Origin: an uncultured Clostridium sp.
GTDB taxonomy: Bacteria > Bacillota > Clostridia > Lachnospirales > Lachnospiraceae
DNA: 64,000 bases
Direction of reading: 5' to 3'
Assembly (NCBI GenBank): GCA_900549235.1
Contig: URNT01000017.1
Span: 1 to 64,000, forward strand
Positions 16,198 to 25,430 of this stretch are shown piece after piece (within the stretch, counting starts at the first letter, position 1; the number at the start of each line of letters is the position of its first letter). A program made the position numbers and the translations under genes. The notes under the pieces were generated by a model. The model was not told the origin of the DNA. It did no database searches and was given only the letters and a program-made list of their open reading frames with translations.

Positions 16198-17880
16198 ATG
16201 AGCAAATTGACGGGGGCAGAGATCGTAGTTGAGTGCTTAAAGGAACAGGGAGTGGACACCGTCTTTGGTTATCCGGGCGGTGCTATCCTGAACATATATG
16301 ACGCATTGTATCAGCATCAGAATGAAATCACACATATTTTAACCTCCCACGAGCAGGGAGCTTCCCATGCGGCGGACGGCTATGCAAGGGCAACCGGAAG
16401 GGTAGGCGTATGCCTGGCAACCTCCGGCCCAGGCGCTACCAACCTGGTAACAGGCATTGCTACCGCCTATATGGATTCCGTTCCGGTGGTAGCCATCACC
16501 TGCAACGTTTCCAACAGCCTTCTTGGAAAGGACAGCTTCCAGGAGATCGACATCACCGGCGTTACAATGCCCATTACCAAGTACAATTTTATCGTTAAAG
16601 ATGTAACAAAGCTGGCAAAGGTAATCCGCCGGGCGTTCACCATCGCCCAGACCGGACGCCCCGGCCCTGTGCTGGTGGATGTTACAAAGGATGTAACGGC
16701 GGCCCTGTGCGAATATGAGCCTCAGGCGCCGGAGGCCATTGTCCGCCAGAGCGATACCATCCGCGAGGAGGATATGGACCGGGCGGTGGAGATGATCCGC
16801 AAGGCGGCAAAGCCATTTATCTTCGTAGGCGGCGGCGCTGTAATTTCCAATGCCTCTGATGAGCTGAGGGCATTTGCAAGTAAGATCCAGGCTCCGGTGG
16901 CAGACAGCCTGATGGGAAAGGGAGCCTTTGACGGCGCCCACGAGCTTTACACCGGCATGGTGGGAATGCATGGCACTAAGACCTCCAACTTCGGCATTAC
17001 AGAGGCCGACCTTCTCATTGTAGTAGGAGCCCGCTTCAGCGACCGCGTAACGGGAAATGCCTCTAAATTTGCCAAAAACGCGAAGATCCTTCAGCTGGAT
17101 ATTGACCCGGCGGAAATAAATAAGAATATTAAGGTGGATGCAAGCATTATTGGTGATGTAAAGGTTATTTTAAGGAAGCTCAATGCAAGGCTTGACCCCA
17201 TCAACCATGACGAGTGGATCGCCCATATTGAGCGCATGAAGGATATGTATCCTCTTCGCTATGACAAAAACCTTTTAACAGGCCCCTATATTATCCAGAC
17301 CATCGAAAAGGTGACCCAGGGAGACGCAGTGATCGTAACGGAGGTAGGCCAGCATCAGATGTGGGCAGCCCAGTATTACAGGTACCGCCAGCCACGGACA
17401 CTTCTTACCTCTGGCGGCCTTGGAACCATGGGCTACGGTCTGGGGGCCGCCATTGGTGCGAAAATGGGCTGCAAGGATAAAACGGTGATCAATATTGCGG
17501 GAGACGGCTGTTTCCGTATGAATATGAACGAAATCGCCACCGCCACCCGTTACAATATTCCGGTGATCGAGGTGATCGTTAACAACCATGTCCTTGGTAT
17601 GGTGCGCCAGTGGCAGACACTTTTTTATGGAAAACGCTACTCCCAGACGGTTTTAAATGATGCGGTGGACTTTGTGAAGCTGGCAGAGGCCATGGGCGCG
17701 AAGGCTTACCGGGTAACTCAGAAGGAGGAATTAGAGCCTGTCCTTAAAGAAGCCATTTCCTTAAATATTCCTGTTGTCATCGACTGCCAGATCAGCTGTG
17801 ATGAAAAGGTATTCCCCATGGTATCACCGGGAGCGCCCATTGCGGATGCTTTTGACGATACGGACTTGAAAATTAATTAA
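16198..17880 (+). CDS. ilvB: Acetolactate synthase, catalytic subunit
   Basis: 560 aa. Thiamine-diphosphate enzyme joining pyruvate with pyruvate or 2-oxobutyrate. The catalytic Glu lies in SHEQGASHAADGYARATG; the FAD-like region PGPVLVDVTKDV and the TPP/Mg motif GDGCFRMNMNE...NNHVLGMVRQWQ are intact. The small regulatory subunit gene (ilvN) is not next to it. SD AAAAGGAGTG. The serC promoter sits in its last codons. Confidence 0.95.
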   Translation: MSKLTGAEIVVECLKEQGVDTVFGYPGGAILNIYDALYQHQNEITHILTSHEQGASHAADGYARATGRVGVCLATSGPGATNLVTGIATAYMDSVPVVAITCNVSNSLLGKDSFQEIDITGVTMPITKYNFIVKDVTKLAKVIRRAFTIAQTGRPGPVLVDVTKDVTAALCEYEPQAPEAIVRQSDTIREEDMDRAVEMIRKAAKPFIFVGGGAVISNASDELRAFASKIQAPVADSLMGKGAFDGAHELYTGMVGMHGTKTSNFGITEADLLIVVGARFSDRVTGNASKFAKNAKILQLDIDPAEINKNIKVDASIIGDVKVILRKLNARLDPINHDEWIAHIERMKDMYPLRYDKNLLTGPYIIQTIEKVTQGDAVIVTEVGQHQMWAAQYYRYRQPRTLLTSGGLGTMGYGLGAAIGAKMGCKDKTVINIAGDGCFRMNMNEIATATRYNIPVIEVIVNNHVLGMVRQWQTLFYGKRYSQTVLNDAVDFVKLAEAMGAKAYRVTQKEELEPVLKEAISLNIPVVIDCQISCDEKVFPMVSPGAPIADAFDDTDLKIN

Positions 17881-17894
17881 AATGGGTGTATAGT
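17866..17894 (+). promoter_or_regulatory. Promoter of serC-serA
   Basis: TTGAAA (17866-17871), 17 bases, TATAGT (17889-17894). The -35 lies in the last codons of ilvB, so the serine genes have their own start. Confidence 0.6.
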
Positions 17895-17994
17895 AGGCTT
17901 TAACACTTTAAGGGTCTTTTGGATTACCATGATAAAGTGACAGAGAGCGAGCGGATACAGCGCAGTTCCAGCAGCAATAAAGGAGGAAAATGAG

Positions 17995-19080
17995 ATGAGC
18001 AGAGTTTATAACTTTTCAGCAGGCCCGGCCGTACTGCCGGAGGACGTTCTGAAGGAAGCAGCAGCAGAGATGCTGGATTATAAGGGAACGGGAATGTCAG
18101 TGATGGAGATGAGTCACCGTTCAAAGGCTTATGATACCATTATCAAGGATGCGGAAGCAGACCTGCGTGATCTTTTGCATATTCCGGATAATTATAAGGT
18201 ACTGTTTCTTCAGGGAGGCGCTTCCCAGCAGTTTGCCATGGTTCCTATGAACCTGATGAAAAACAGGGTGGCGGATTATATCGTAACCGGACAGTGGGCC
18301 AAGAAGGCACAGCAGGAAGGGGCCATGTACGGCAAGGCAAATATCATTGCCTCCAGCGCGGATCAGACCTTCAGCTACATACCGGACTGCTCCGACCTGG
18401 CTGTATCAGAGGACGCGGACTATGTATACATCTGTGAAAATAACACCATCTACGGCACCAAGTTCTGGGAACTTCCCAATACCAAGGGGAAAATCCTGGT
18501 GGCTGACCAGTCCTCCTGTTTCTTATCCGAGCCGGTGGATGTGACAAAATACGGACTGATCTTCGCCGGAGCCCAGAAAAATGTAGGCCCTGCAGGAACA
18601 GTGATTGTAATCGTAAGAGAGGATCTGGTAACAGAAGATGTGCTGGAGGGAACTCCTACCATGCTCCGCTACAAGACCCACGCAGATGCGGATTCTTTAT
18701 ATAATACACCTCCTACCTACGGCATTTATATGTGCGGCAAGGTATTTAAGTGGTTAAAGGCCAGAGGCGGCCTGGAGGCCATGAAGGAGTACAACGAAAA
18801 GAAGGCAAAGATCCTTTATGATTTCCTGGATCAGAGCAGGCTCTTTAAGGGAACCGTTGTGAAAAAGGACCGTTCTCTTATGAATGTGCCCTTTGTAACC
18901 GGCAATGAGGAGCTGGACGCCCTCTTTGTAAAGGAGTCAAAGGCAGCCGGCTTTGAGAACCTGAAGGGCCACAGAACCGTAGGCGGTATGCGGGCCAGCA
19001 TCTATAACGCCATGCCTATTGAGGGAGTGGAGAAGCTGGTTCAGTTTATGGACGCATTTGAGAAAAAGGAGGGCCGGTAG
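17995..19080 (+). CDS. serC: Phosphoserine aminotransferase
   Basis: 361 aa, class V aminotransferase fold. Converts 3-phosphohydroxypyruvate and glutamate to phosphoserine. Begins with the family signature VYNFSAGPAVLPEDVL; PLP lysine is in FAGAQKNVGPAG; MSHRSKAY near residue 40 is also typical. SD AAGGAGGAAA. Two bases separate it from serA. Confidence 0.95.
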   Translation: MSRVYNFSAGPAVLPEDVLKEAAAEMLDYKGTGMSVMEMSHRSKAYDTIIKDAEADLRDLLHIPDNYKVLFLQGGASQQFAMVPMNLMKNRVADYIVTGQWAKKAQQEGAMYGKANIIASSADQTFSYIPDCSDLAVSEDADYVYICENNTIYGTKFWELPNTKGKILVADQSSCFLSEPVDVTKYGLIFAGAQKNVGPAGTVIVIVREDLVTEDVLEGTPTMLRYKTHADADSLYNTPPTYGIYMCGKVFKWLKARGGLEAMKEYNEKKAKILYDFLDQSRLFKGTVVKKDRSLMNVPFVTGNEELDALFVKESKAAGFENLKGHRTVGGMRASIYNAMPIEGVEKLVQFMDAFEKKEGR

Positions 19081-19082
19081 TT

Positions 19083-20246
19083 ATGAAAAAGATCCATTGC
19101 TTAAACCCCATTGCAGCCTGCGGAACCGACCGTTTCCCGGCTGATTATGAGCTGACTGACGCGTTGGCAGAGGCAGAGGGAGTTCTGGTAAGAAGCGCTT
19201 CCATGCATGAGCTGGAGCTGCCTGAAGGGCTCCTTGCCATCGGCCGCGCCGGAGCTGGTGTGAACAATATCCCTCTGGATGCCTGCGCCGAAAAGGGCGT
19301 AGTGGTATTTAACACGCCGGGAGCCAATGCAAACGGTGTTAAGGAGCTGGTGCTTGCAGGGCTTTTGCTAGCTTCCAGAGATATTGCGGGAGGTCTTGAC
19401 TGGTGTAAGGCCAACGCAGGGGATGGCAATATTGCAAAGACGGCAGAAAAGAGCAAGAAGGCCTTTGCAGGCTGCGAGATCCGGGGCAAGAAGCTGGGCG
19501 TCATCGGCCTGGGAGCCATCGGCGCCGAGGTAGCCAATGCAGCCACCCATCTGGGGATGGAGGTATACGGCTACGACCCCTATATCTCTGTTAATGCGGC
19601 CTGGAGACTGTCAAGGAATGTAAAGCACATTACCAACGCCGATGCCATTTTCCAGGAATGTGATTACATTACTGTCCATGTGCCTCTGCTGGATTCCACC
19701 AAGGGTATGATCTGCAAGGAAAAGCTGGATATGATGAAGGACGGTGTGGTTATCCTTAACTTCTCCAGGGATAGCCTGGTAAATGACGACGACATGGCAG
19801 AGGCTCTTGCATCCGGTAAGGTAAGCCGCTATGTCAGCGATTTCCCCAATCCCAAGGTGGCCAATATGGATCGGGCTATCCTTCTGCCCCATCTTGGTGC
19901 TTCCACTAAGGAATCGGAGGATAACTGTGCCGTGATGGCAGCAGAAGAGCTGACCGATTATCTGGAAAATGGAAATATCCGCAATTCTGTGAATTTCCCT
20001 GCCTGCGATATGGGCGTGTGCCAGGTGGAGAGCCGTGTGGCTGTGCTTCATCGGAACATCCCTAACATGATCGGACAGATTACAGGAATCCTGGCTGACC
20101 AGGGCGTAAATATTTCTGATATGACCAACAAGAGCCGTGATAAATATGCCTATACCCTTCTGGATATGGAGCACAGGCTGGAGGACGGGACAATACAGAA
20201 GCTAAAGGACATTAAGGGCGTGCTTCGCGTGCGTGTGGTGAAATAG
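19083..20246 (+). CDS. serA: D-3-phosphoglycerate dehydrogenase
   Basis: 387 aa, the short clostridial form. Oxidises 3-phosphoglycerate, first step of serine synthesis. Substrate-domain start GRAGAGVNNIPLDAC, NAD-binding GLGAIGAEVA with a preceding GKKLGVI, catalytic Arg in NFSRDSLV and His in LLPHLGASTKESE. Residues about 315-387 form a C-terminal ACT domain (RNIPNMIGQITGILADQGVNI), consistent with serine feedback. Confidence 0.94.
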   Translation: MKKIHCLNPIAACGTDRFPADYELTDALAEAEGVLVRSASMHELELPEGLLAIGRAGAGVNNIPLDACAEKGVVVFNTPGANANGVKELVLAGLLLASRDIAGGLDWCKANAGDGNIAKTAEKSKKAFAGCEIRGKKLGVIGLGAIGAEVANAATHLGMEVYGYDPYISVNAAWRLSRNVKHITNADAIFQECDYITVHVPLLDSTKGMICKEKLDMMKDGVVILNFSRDSLVNDDDMAEALASGKVSRYVSDFPNPKVANMDRAILLPHLGASTKESEDNCAVMAAEELTDYLENGNIRNSVNFPACDMGVCQVESRVAVLHRNIPNMIGQITGILADQGVNISDMTNKSRDKYAYTLLDMEHRLEDGTIQKLKDIKGVLRVRVVK

Positions 20247-20256
20247 GAGAGGGGAT

Positions 20257-21495
20257 ATGGCAGCAGTAAAACCATTTGTATGCATCAGGCCAAAGGCAGA
20301 GCTGGCCTCCCGTGTGGCGGCCCTTCCCTATGATGTGTATAACAGAAAAGAAGCCTGTGAGGCTGTGGCGGGAAATCCATTTTCCTTCCTGAACATCGAC
20401 CGGGCGGAGACTCAGTTTTCCGACGAGGTGGACACCTATGATGACCGGGTATATGAGAAGGCAAGAGAGCTTCTTGACCGGCAGATCGCAGAGGGAATCT
20501 ACATAACGGATGAAGAAGCCTGCTACTACCTGTACGAGCTGACCATGGACGGCAGGAGCCAGACTGGGATCGTGGCCTGCAGCAGCATCGACGATTACCT
20601 TACGGGGGTGGTGAAAAAGCACGAGAATACCCGTGAGGATAAGGAACTGGACCGGATCCGCCATGTAGATACCACCAATGCCCATACAGGGCCTATTTTC
20701 CTGGCTTACCGGCAGAACGAGACCTTAAAGGCGGTGACCGTCCGGGTAAAGAGAACAGAGCCGGTATATGACTTCGTATCAGAGGACGGCATCGGTCACC
20801 GGGTATGGAGGATCGGAGATAAAGAGACCGTCCGGGCGGTGGAGAAGGCCTTTGAGGCCATTCCTGCCACCTATATTGCAGACGGCCATCACCGGGCGGC
20901 TTCGGCTGTAAAGGTAGGGCTTAAGAGGCGTCAGGAGAATCCGGGATATACGGGAGAGGAGCCATTTAACTACTTCCTTTCGGTACTGTTTCCTGACGAG
21001 GAGCTGATGATTCTTCCTTATAATCGGGTGGTAAAGGACTTAAATGGCAGAAGCGTGGGAGAATTTCTGGAGGAAATTGGAAAAAGCTTTGAGGCAGAGC
21101 CGGCAGGAACCGAAGCTTTTGCGCCAGAGGAAAAGGCTTCCTTTGGTATGTTCCTGGATGAGAAATGGTACTGCCTGAAGGCAAAGAAGGAATGCTTAAG
21201 CGACGATCCGGTGGAGGGGCTTGACGTATCCATTCTCCAGAATTATCTTCTCGGTCCCATTCTTGGAATCGGAGATCCAAGGACCGATAAACGGATCGAT
21301 TTTATCGGCGGGATTCGGGGCCTTAAGGAACTGGAGCGGAGAGTCAATGAGGATATGACTGTGGCATTCTCCATGTACCCCACTTCCATCGAGGAGCTTT
21401 TGCAGGTGGCAGACGCAGGGCGGCTTATGCCTCCTAAGTCTACCTGGTTTGAGCCGAAGCTGAGGAGCGGGCTGTTTATTCATCGGCTGAGTTGA
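20257..21495 (+). CDS. DUF1015 family protein of the serine locus
   Basis: 412 aa. Member of the DUF1015 family, commonly found beside serC and serA in Clostridia. Visible conserved stretches: FVCIRPKAELASRVAALPYDVYN at the N-end, KHENTREDKELDRIRHVDTTNAHTGP, and ADGHHRAASA, a His-rich motif likely at an active or metal site. Cytoplasmic, no TM. The biochemical function is not established; context says it is tied to serine metabolism. Starts 10 bases after serA. Confidence 0.85.
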   Translation: MAAVKPFVCIRPKAELASRVAALPYDVYNRKEACEAVAGNPFSFLNIDRAETQFSDEVDTYDDRVYEKARELLDRQIAEGIYITDEEACYYLYELTMDGRSQTGIVACSSIDDYLTGVVKKHENTREDKELDRIRHVDTTNAHTGPIFLAYRQNETLKAVTVRVKRTEPVYDFVSEDGIGHRVWRIGDKETVRAVEKAFEAIPATYIADGHHRAASAVKVGLKRRQENPGYTGEEPFNYFLSVLFPDEELMILPYNRVVKDLNGRSVGEFLEEIGKSFEAEPAGTEAFAPEEKASFGMFLDEKWYCLKAKKECLSDDPVEGLDVSILQNYLLGPILGIGDPRTDKRIDFIGGIRGLKELERRVNEDMTVAFSMYPTSIEELLQVADAGRLMPPKSTWFEPKLRSGLFIHRLS

Positions 21496-21524
21496 AATGT
21501 GGAATGTATAGAAGATAGAGAAAA

Positions 21525-21562
21525 GGAGCAGTCCAGGCGGTGGGGACCGTCAGGGCTGCTCC
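21525..21562. terminator. Bidirectional terminator between convergent genes
   Basis: GGAGCAGTCC and GGGCTGCTCC form a 10-bp stem, with A-rich flank on the left and TTTGTTT on the right, so it can stop both the serine operon and the M23 gene, whose 3' end overlaps it. Confidence 0.8.
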
Positions 21563-22641
21563 TTTGTTTCATACCGCCGGATCCATTCCTTGGTGCCTTC
21601 CACCTTTACCGCCTCGCTGCGGTTTAAAGTCAGAAACTTCACCAGCTCATAGCAGCTGATCCAGATCTCGTTGCTGCTTTCCTTCTGGGATTCGTCAAAG
21701 ACCAGCTCGATACCGAAATGGAGATGGGGCTGCTTGATGTTGTTGGTATTTTCTGTGGTGCTGTAGCCGGTGCGTCCCAGATAGCCGATGACGTCTCCGG
21801 CCTGGACGACGCTGCCTTCCTTGAGATTTGACTGGTAGGGATAGTCCTTCCTCAGGTGGGCGTAATAGTAGTAGCGCTTCCTGTCAAAGCTGCGGATCCC
21901 CAGCCGCCAGCCTCCGTACTGGTTCCAGCCCATGGCTTCGACGGTGCCCGATTCAACGGCGATGATTGGAGTTCCCACCTGCCCCATCATATCATGTCCC
22001 AGGTGCTGCCTCTTAAAGCCGTAGCTTCTGGCAGTGCCGAAATCATCATAATCGGTGTAGGGAAAGCCCTTTGCAATAGGGGAAAATGCCTTCAGCCCGT
22101 ATTTTGTTACCCATACTGTTTCAGGGTCCCCCGCAGCCCCGCCGTCTACACCGGAGGGAAGATAGGCCGCCGGAGCCTCGCTTGCGGGGATCTCAGCCTG
22201 AAACTGGCCTACCAGGCCGTCCAGAACTGCACCGTAGGCTTCCCGGTAGTAGCGGAAGTATTTCATATCCTTTGTGAGTTCCTCCAGCGTGGTGTCTCCA
22301 TTTTTCAGGGAGGCGGCCACTGTGTCCATATGCTCTGCTTTATATCTGGAAAAATCCCCGCCGTAGCGCGCTCCGAGATAGGCTAACAGGTCTACCCAGT
22401 TTAAATGGATCTGGTCCTGGCAGGTATCCACGTCATAGCGGAAGGCCTGGTTCATGGCCTCACTGGTCACATTAAAATCTACCCATTTTATGTAGTCCTT
22501 TTTCTCTGCCTCAGGAGGGCTGGCGGCTCTGGAAAGCACCGCCCTGCCGGTATCTGTCCGCATGAAAAAAAAGCAGAGGCAGAGGGCGGTGAGAAATACG
22601 ATTTCACTGAAGATAATGGTTTTGGAGCGGTCTCTCTTCAT
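21550..22641 (-). CDS. Membrane-anchored M23 metallopeptidase
   Basis: 363 aa. One N-terminal TM helix (about residues 8-27), then an extracellular alpha-helical region to about 170 and an M23/LytM domain. Zinc and catalytic motifs are present: GHDMMG (in QHLGHDMMGQVGTPI) and HLHFGI. The fold and the full motif pair suggest an active peptidoglycan endopeptidase; the class also includes sporulation proteins, but it is not clearly SpoIIQ. Monocistronic on the minus strand. Confidence 0.85.
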   Translation of the reverse strand: MKRDRSKTIIFSEIVFLTALCLCFFFMRTDTGRAVLSRAASPPEAEKKDYIKWVDFNVTSEAMNQAFRYDVDTCQDQIHLNWVDLLAYLGARYGGDFSRYKAEHMDTVAASLKNGDTTLEELTKDMKYFRYYREAYGAVLDGLVGQFQAEIPASEAPAAYLPSGVDGGAAGDPETVWVTKYGLKAFSPIAKGFPYTDYDDFGTARSYGFKRQHLGHDMMGQVGTPIIAVESGTVEAMGWNQYGGWRLGIRSFDRKRYYYYAHLRKDYPYQSNLKEGSVVQAGDVIGYLGRTGYSTTENTNNIKQPHLHFGIELVFDESQKESSNEIWISCYELVKFLTLNRSEAVKVEGTKEWIRRYETKEQP

Positions 22642-22709
22642 AAAAAAGCAGTCTCCCGGAATTAGTATATAGACAGTATATGTGAGGGAGGGACGGGAAA
22701 TACGCTCTC

Positions 22710-22738
22710 TTGAGTCTGTCCCTCAAATATGGTATGAT
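22710..22738 (+). promoter_or_regulatory. Promoter of the alcohol dehydrogenase gene
   Basis: TTGAGT and TATGAT at a 17-base spacing, about 40 bases before the chosen start. Confidence 0.6.
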
Positions 22739-22777
22739 AATGATCAGAAGAATGAATCAATTTCAGAGGAGGTCCCT

Positions 22778-23956
22778 ATGGAAAATTTTGAATTTTACAC
22801 CCCTACAAGAATGATTTTTGGAAAGGACACCCAGCATCAGGTGGGAAAATTGGTAAAGGAATACGGATTTAAAAAGGTGCTGGTACATTTTGGCGGAGCC
22901 AGCGCAAAGAAGTCCGGGCTTTTAGATCAGGTGCTTGATGCGCTGAAGGCAGAGGGGATCCAGTATCTGACTCTGGGCGGCGTTCAGGCTAACCCTACCC
23001 TTGCTATGGCAAGACAGGGAATTAAGCTGTGCCTGGAGGAGCAGGTGGACTTTATCCTGGCAGTAGGAGGGGGAAGCGTGCTGGATTCCTCCAAGTGCAT
23101 TGCAGACGGGGCAGGGAATCCTGAGGAGGATGTATGGGATTTCTTTACAAAGGGCATTTTGCCGAAGAAGGCTCTTCCGGTAGGCTGTATCCTGACTCTG
23201 GCGGCTTCCGGCAGCGAGATGAGCGCCTCCTGTGTAATCACAAATGAGGAGGAGGGATTAAAGAGGGGCTTTAACAGCGTGACCCACCGGCCCTTATTTT
23301 CCATCTGCAATCCGGAACTGACCTACAGTGTGAATAAATTCCAGACCGGCTGCGGTACAGTGGATATTATGATGCATACATTGGAACGGTATTTCAGCCC
23401 TACAAAGGATACCATGCTCACAGACCGGATCGCCGAGGGACTGTTAAAGACGGTGATCGAGGCAGGAACCGTAGCGGATCAAAAGCCGGATGACTACGAA
23501 GCAAGGGCCTCCCTTATGTGGGCCGGAAGCCTGTCCCATAATAACCTGACAAGTGCCGGACGTACCTTCCTGATGCAGGTTCACCAGTTAGAGCACGAGC
23601 TTTCCGGTATGTATCCCCGGATCGCCCATGGAGCCGGTCTGTCTGCTTTATGGCCCTCCTGGGCAAGATTCGTCTGCCCTGCCGCCCCGGAACGCTTCGC
23701 CCGGTATGCAGTTAAGGTCTGGAACCTGGAAATGGATTTTGAAAATCCCATGAACACCGCCCTGGCAGGAATCCAGGCAACCGAGGATTTCTTTAAGAGC
23801 CTGGGGATGCCGGTCAGCCTCAGAGAACTGGAAGTAGACCCGGATCGCCTGGAGGAGATGGCCGTAAAATGCACCAATATGGGTAAGAGAACGCTGGCCG
23901 GGATCCGGGAGCTGGGGAAGGATGAGATGTTAGAGATTTACCGGATGGCGATGTAG
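22778..23956 (+). CDS. Iron-containing alcohol dehydrogenase (butanol dehydrogenase type)
   Basis: 392 aa from ATG 22778, which has SD GAGGAGGT; the frame is open further upstream but lacks an SD. NAD(P)-dependent reduction of aldehydes, group III Fe-ADH, BdhA/YqhD-like. Motifs: GGGSVLDSSKCIA for the nucleotide, and metal-binding His residues in HQLEHELSGMYPRIAHGAGLS. Its own promoter indicates independent expression. Confidence 0.9.
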   Translation: MENFEFYTPTRMIFGKDTQHQVGKLVKEYGFKKVLVHFGGASAKKSGLLDQVLDALKAEGIQYLTLGGVQANPTLAMARQGIKLCLEEQVDFILAVGGGSVLDSSKCIADGAGNPEEDVWDFFTKGILPKKALPVGCILTLAASGSEMSASCVITNEEEGLKRGFNSVTHRPLFSICNPELTYSVNKFQTGCGTVDIMMHTLERYFSPTKDTMLTDRIAEGLLKTVIEAGTVADQKPDDYEARASLMWAGSLSHNNLTSAGRTFLMQVHQLEHELSGMYPRIAHGAGLSALWPSWARFVCPAAPERFARYAVKVWNLEMDFENPMNTALAGIQATEDFFKSLGMPVSLRELEVDPDRLEEMAVKCTNMGKRTLAGIRELGKDEMLEIYRMAM

Positions 23957-23979
23957 GGAGCATAGAAAGGAGCTGACTT

Positions 23980-24720
23980 ATGAAACGCCTCTTTGCCGGC
24001 CTCATTGACTACCTGCTTATATTCACCCCTGTAGAACTCATAACAGCGGTTCTTTACATAAAAACAGCCTCCAGCTGGACCGCCCTGCTGTTTCAGACCA
24101 TTGCCGCTTTTATCTGCCTGTTTCTTACGGATCTGCTTTTTAAGGGCAGTTCCGTTGGAAAGAGGCTTCTGAGGGCAGAGCCGGTCTTAAAAGAGCAGAG
24201 CCTGCTGCGGTTTGCGGTTCTCCACAGCTTATACAAGCTGCTTTTTATCTGCCTGCTTCCCATCGGGCTGCTGGTTTATCTGGGAAAAGGGGGAGAAATG
24301 CCCTATGACCGGGATTTCTATCAGATCAGCCGGGAAGGAAAGCCCATGGGAGTAAGCCTTAAGCGCCTGGCCGCATTTGGGATTGACTATCTGCTGCTGA
24401 TTTTTATATTGATTCCCAGTGTGACTGCATATGCGTCCTTTATGTCTCCCACAGCGCTGCCTCATCAGATACTTCCCTGGACTGCCCTGCTGATATATGC
24501 ATACTTTTTCCTGCAGGATCTGCTTTTTAGGGGCAGCTCCATTGGAAAGAAGGCGGTGGGCCTCAGGGTGGTCTTAAAAGACCGCAGCCTGCTCCGGTTT
24601 GCAGCCCTTCATGGACTTTTAAAAATGATTTTTTCCTGTGTTTACATCATTACACTGCCGGTTTATCTGATCCGGAACGGTATGCCCTATGACGCTTATT
24701 TTTATCAGTCGATCCAGTAA
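23980..24720 (+). CDS. Tandem RDD-family membrane protein
   Basis: 246 aa made of two successive RDD domains (about 1-105 and 117-246), each with Arg-Leu-Asp/Ile-Asp start (KRLFAGLIDYLL; KRLAAFGIDYLL) and a GSSVGKRLL / GSSIGKKAVG loop. Four to six TM helices predicted. RDD proteins are small integral membrane proteins, some linked to ion or solute transport. The internal duplication within one chain is unusual but clear. Confidence 0.8.
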   Translation: MKRLFAGLIDYLLIFTPVELITAVLYIKTASSWTALLFQTIAAFICLFLTDLLFKGSSVGKRLLRAEPVLKEQSLLRFAVLHSLYKLLFICLLPIGLLVYLGKGGEMPYDRDFYQISREGKPMGVSLKRLAAFGIDYLLLIFILIPSVTAYASFMSPTALPHQILPWTALLIYAYFFLQDLLFRGSSIGKKAVGLRVVLKDRSLLRFAALHGLLKMIFSCVYIITLPVYLIRNGMPYDAYFYQSIQ

Positions 24721-24785
24721 AATCGGAACGGATTTTATAGGAAAAATAAAACACGTCGGTTGAGACGGAAAGAGGAGATCGCGCT

Positions 24786-25389
24786 ATGGATTTACAGACT
24801 TTGCAGTCCGTTTTGACAATCGGAGAAACTGTGGCGGTGATATTTTTATGGGCGTACTGGACGATGGCACAGTATTAGGAGTGCCAGAAAAAGCCGCTCC
24901 TGATATGGTGAAAAATTTTATAACAGTTGTAAGTAATCCGGCATTATTTTTCCCTACGGTGTATCTGGTGCCTGAGATTATCAGATTTGATGAGAAACGC
25001 ACCATTATCCATGTGCATATTCCTTCGAGTGCAGAGGTACATAGTTATAAAAGAGTGATTTATGACCGTGTAAATGATTCAGATGTGAAGGCAACAGCCA
25101 CAGGCGCGATAGCTCAGATGTATATTCGCAAACAGATCTGCGGCTGGATTTACTGCCTGAAATTCGCATTATGGCACAAAATCACGCTGGAGGGCAGTAT
25201 CTGTGGACAGCATGAACGGATATGGAATTACTGAAAAGCGCCGGGCTATACGGGCGGGATATTGCAACAGGAGAAGAAGGATGTAATCTTGCGGCAATTC
25301 TGAAAGACATGGCAGCTTTAAATATATTAGAGCGTCAGGGATCTTATAAAAGTACGGCATATGTATTGAAAGAAAGAGAAAAATGGTGA
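24786..25389 (+). pseudogene. AlbA_2 / RecG-like DNA-binding-domain gene, broken
   Basis: Starts MDLQTLQSVLTIGETVA with an SD (AGAGGAG) and then shifts to another frame at a small internal deletion, continuing as DIFMGVLDDGTVLGVPE...AQMYIRKQ (typical of the AlbA_2 'putative DNA-binding' domain, Schlafen/COG2865 type). Near 25135 it shifts again (LRLDLLPEIRIMAQNHAGGQ), and once more near 25205 (MELLKSAGLYGRDIATGEEG), with a second large deletion before the C-terminal ALNILERQGSYKSTAYVL. At least three frame breaks and two deletions, so it is clearly non-functional. Such proteins are often accessory-genome genes. Confidence 0.85.
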
Positions 25390-25395
25390 AATTAT

Positions 25396-25425
25396 GGAGG
25401 CCGCCGGCAAACCCGGCTGGCCTCC
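25396..25425. terminator. Terminator hairpin downstream of the MBL hydrolase gene
   Basis: GGAGGCCGCCGG pairs with CCGGC-T-GGCCTCC (one bulge). The minus-strand exit (ATAATTTCACC) is moderately U-rich, the plus exit ATATTTTATAA more so. Confidence 0.65.
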
Positions 25426-25430
25426 ATATT

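Noticed and set aside
17881..17994. Terminator between ilvB and serC
   Set aside because: Only a weak CACTTT/AAAGTG repeat with a long loop and no U-run is visible.
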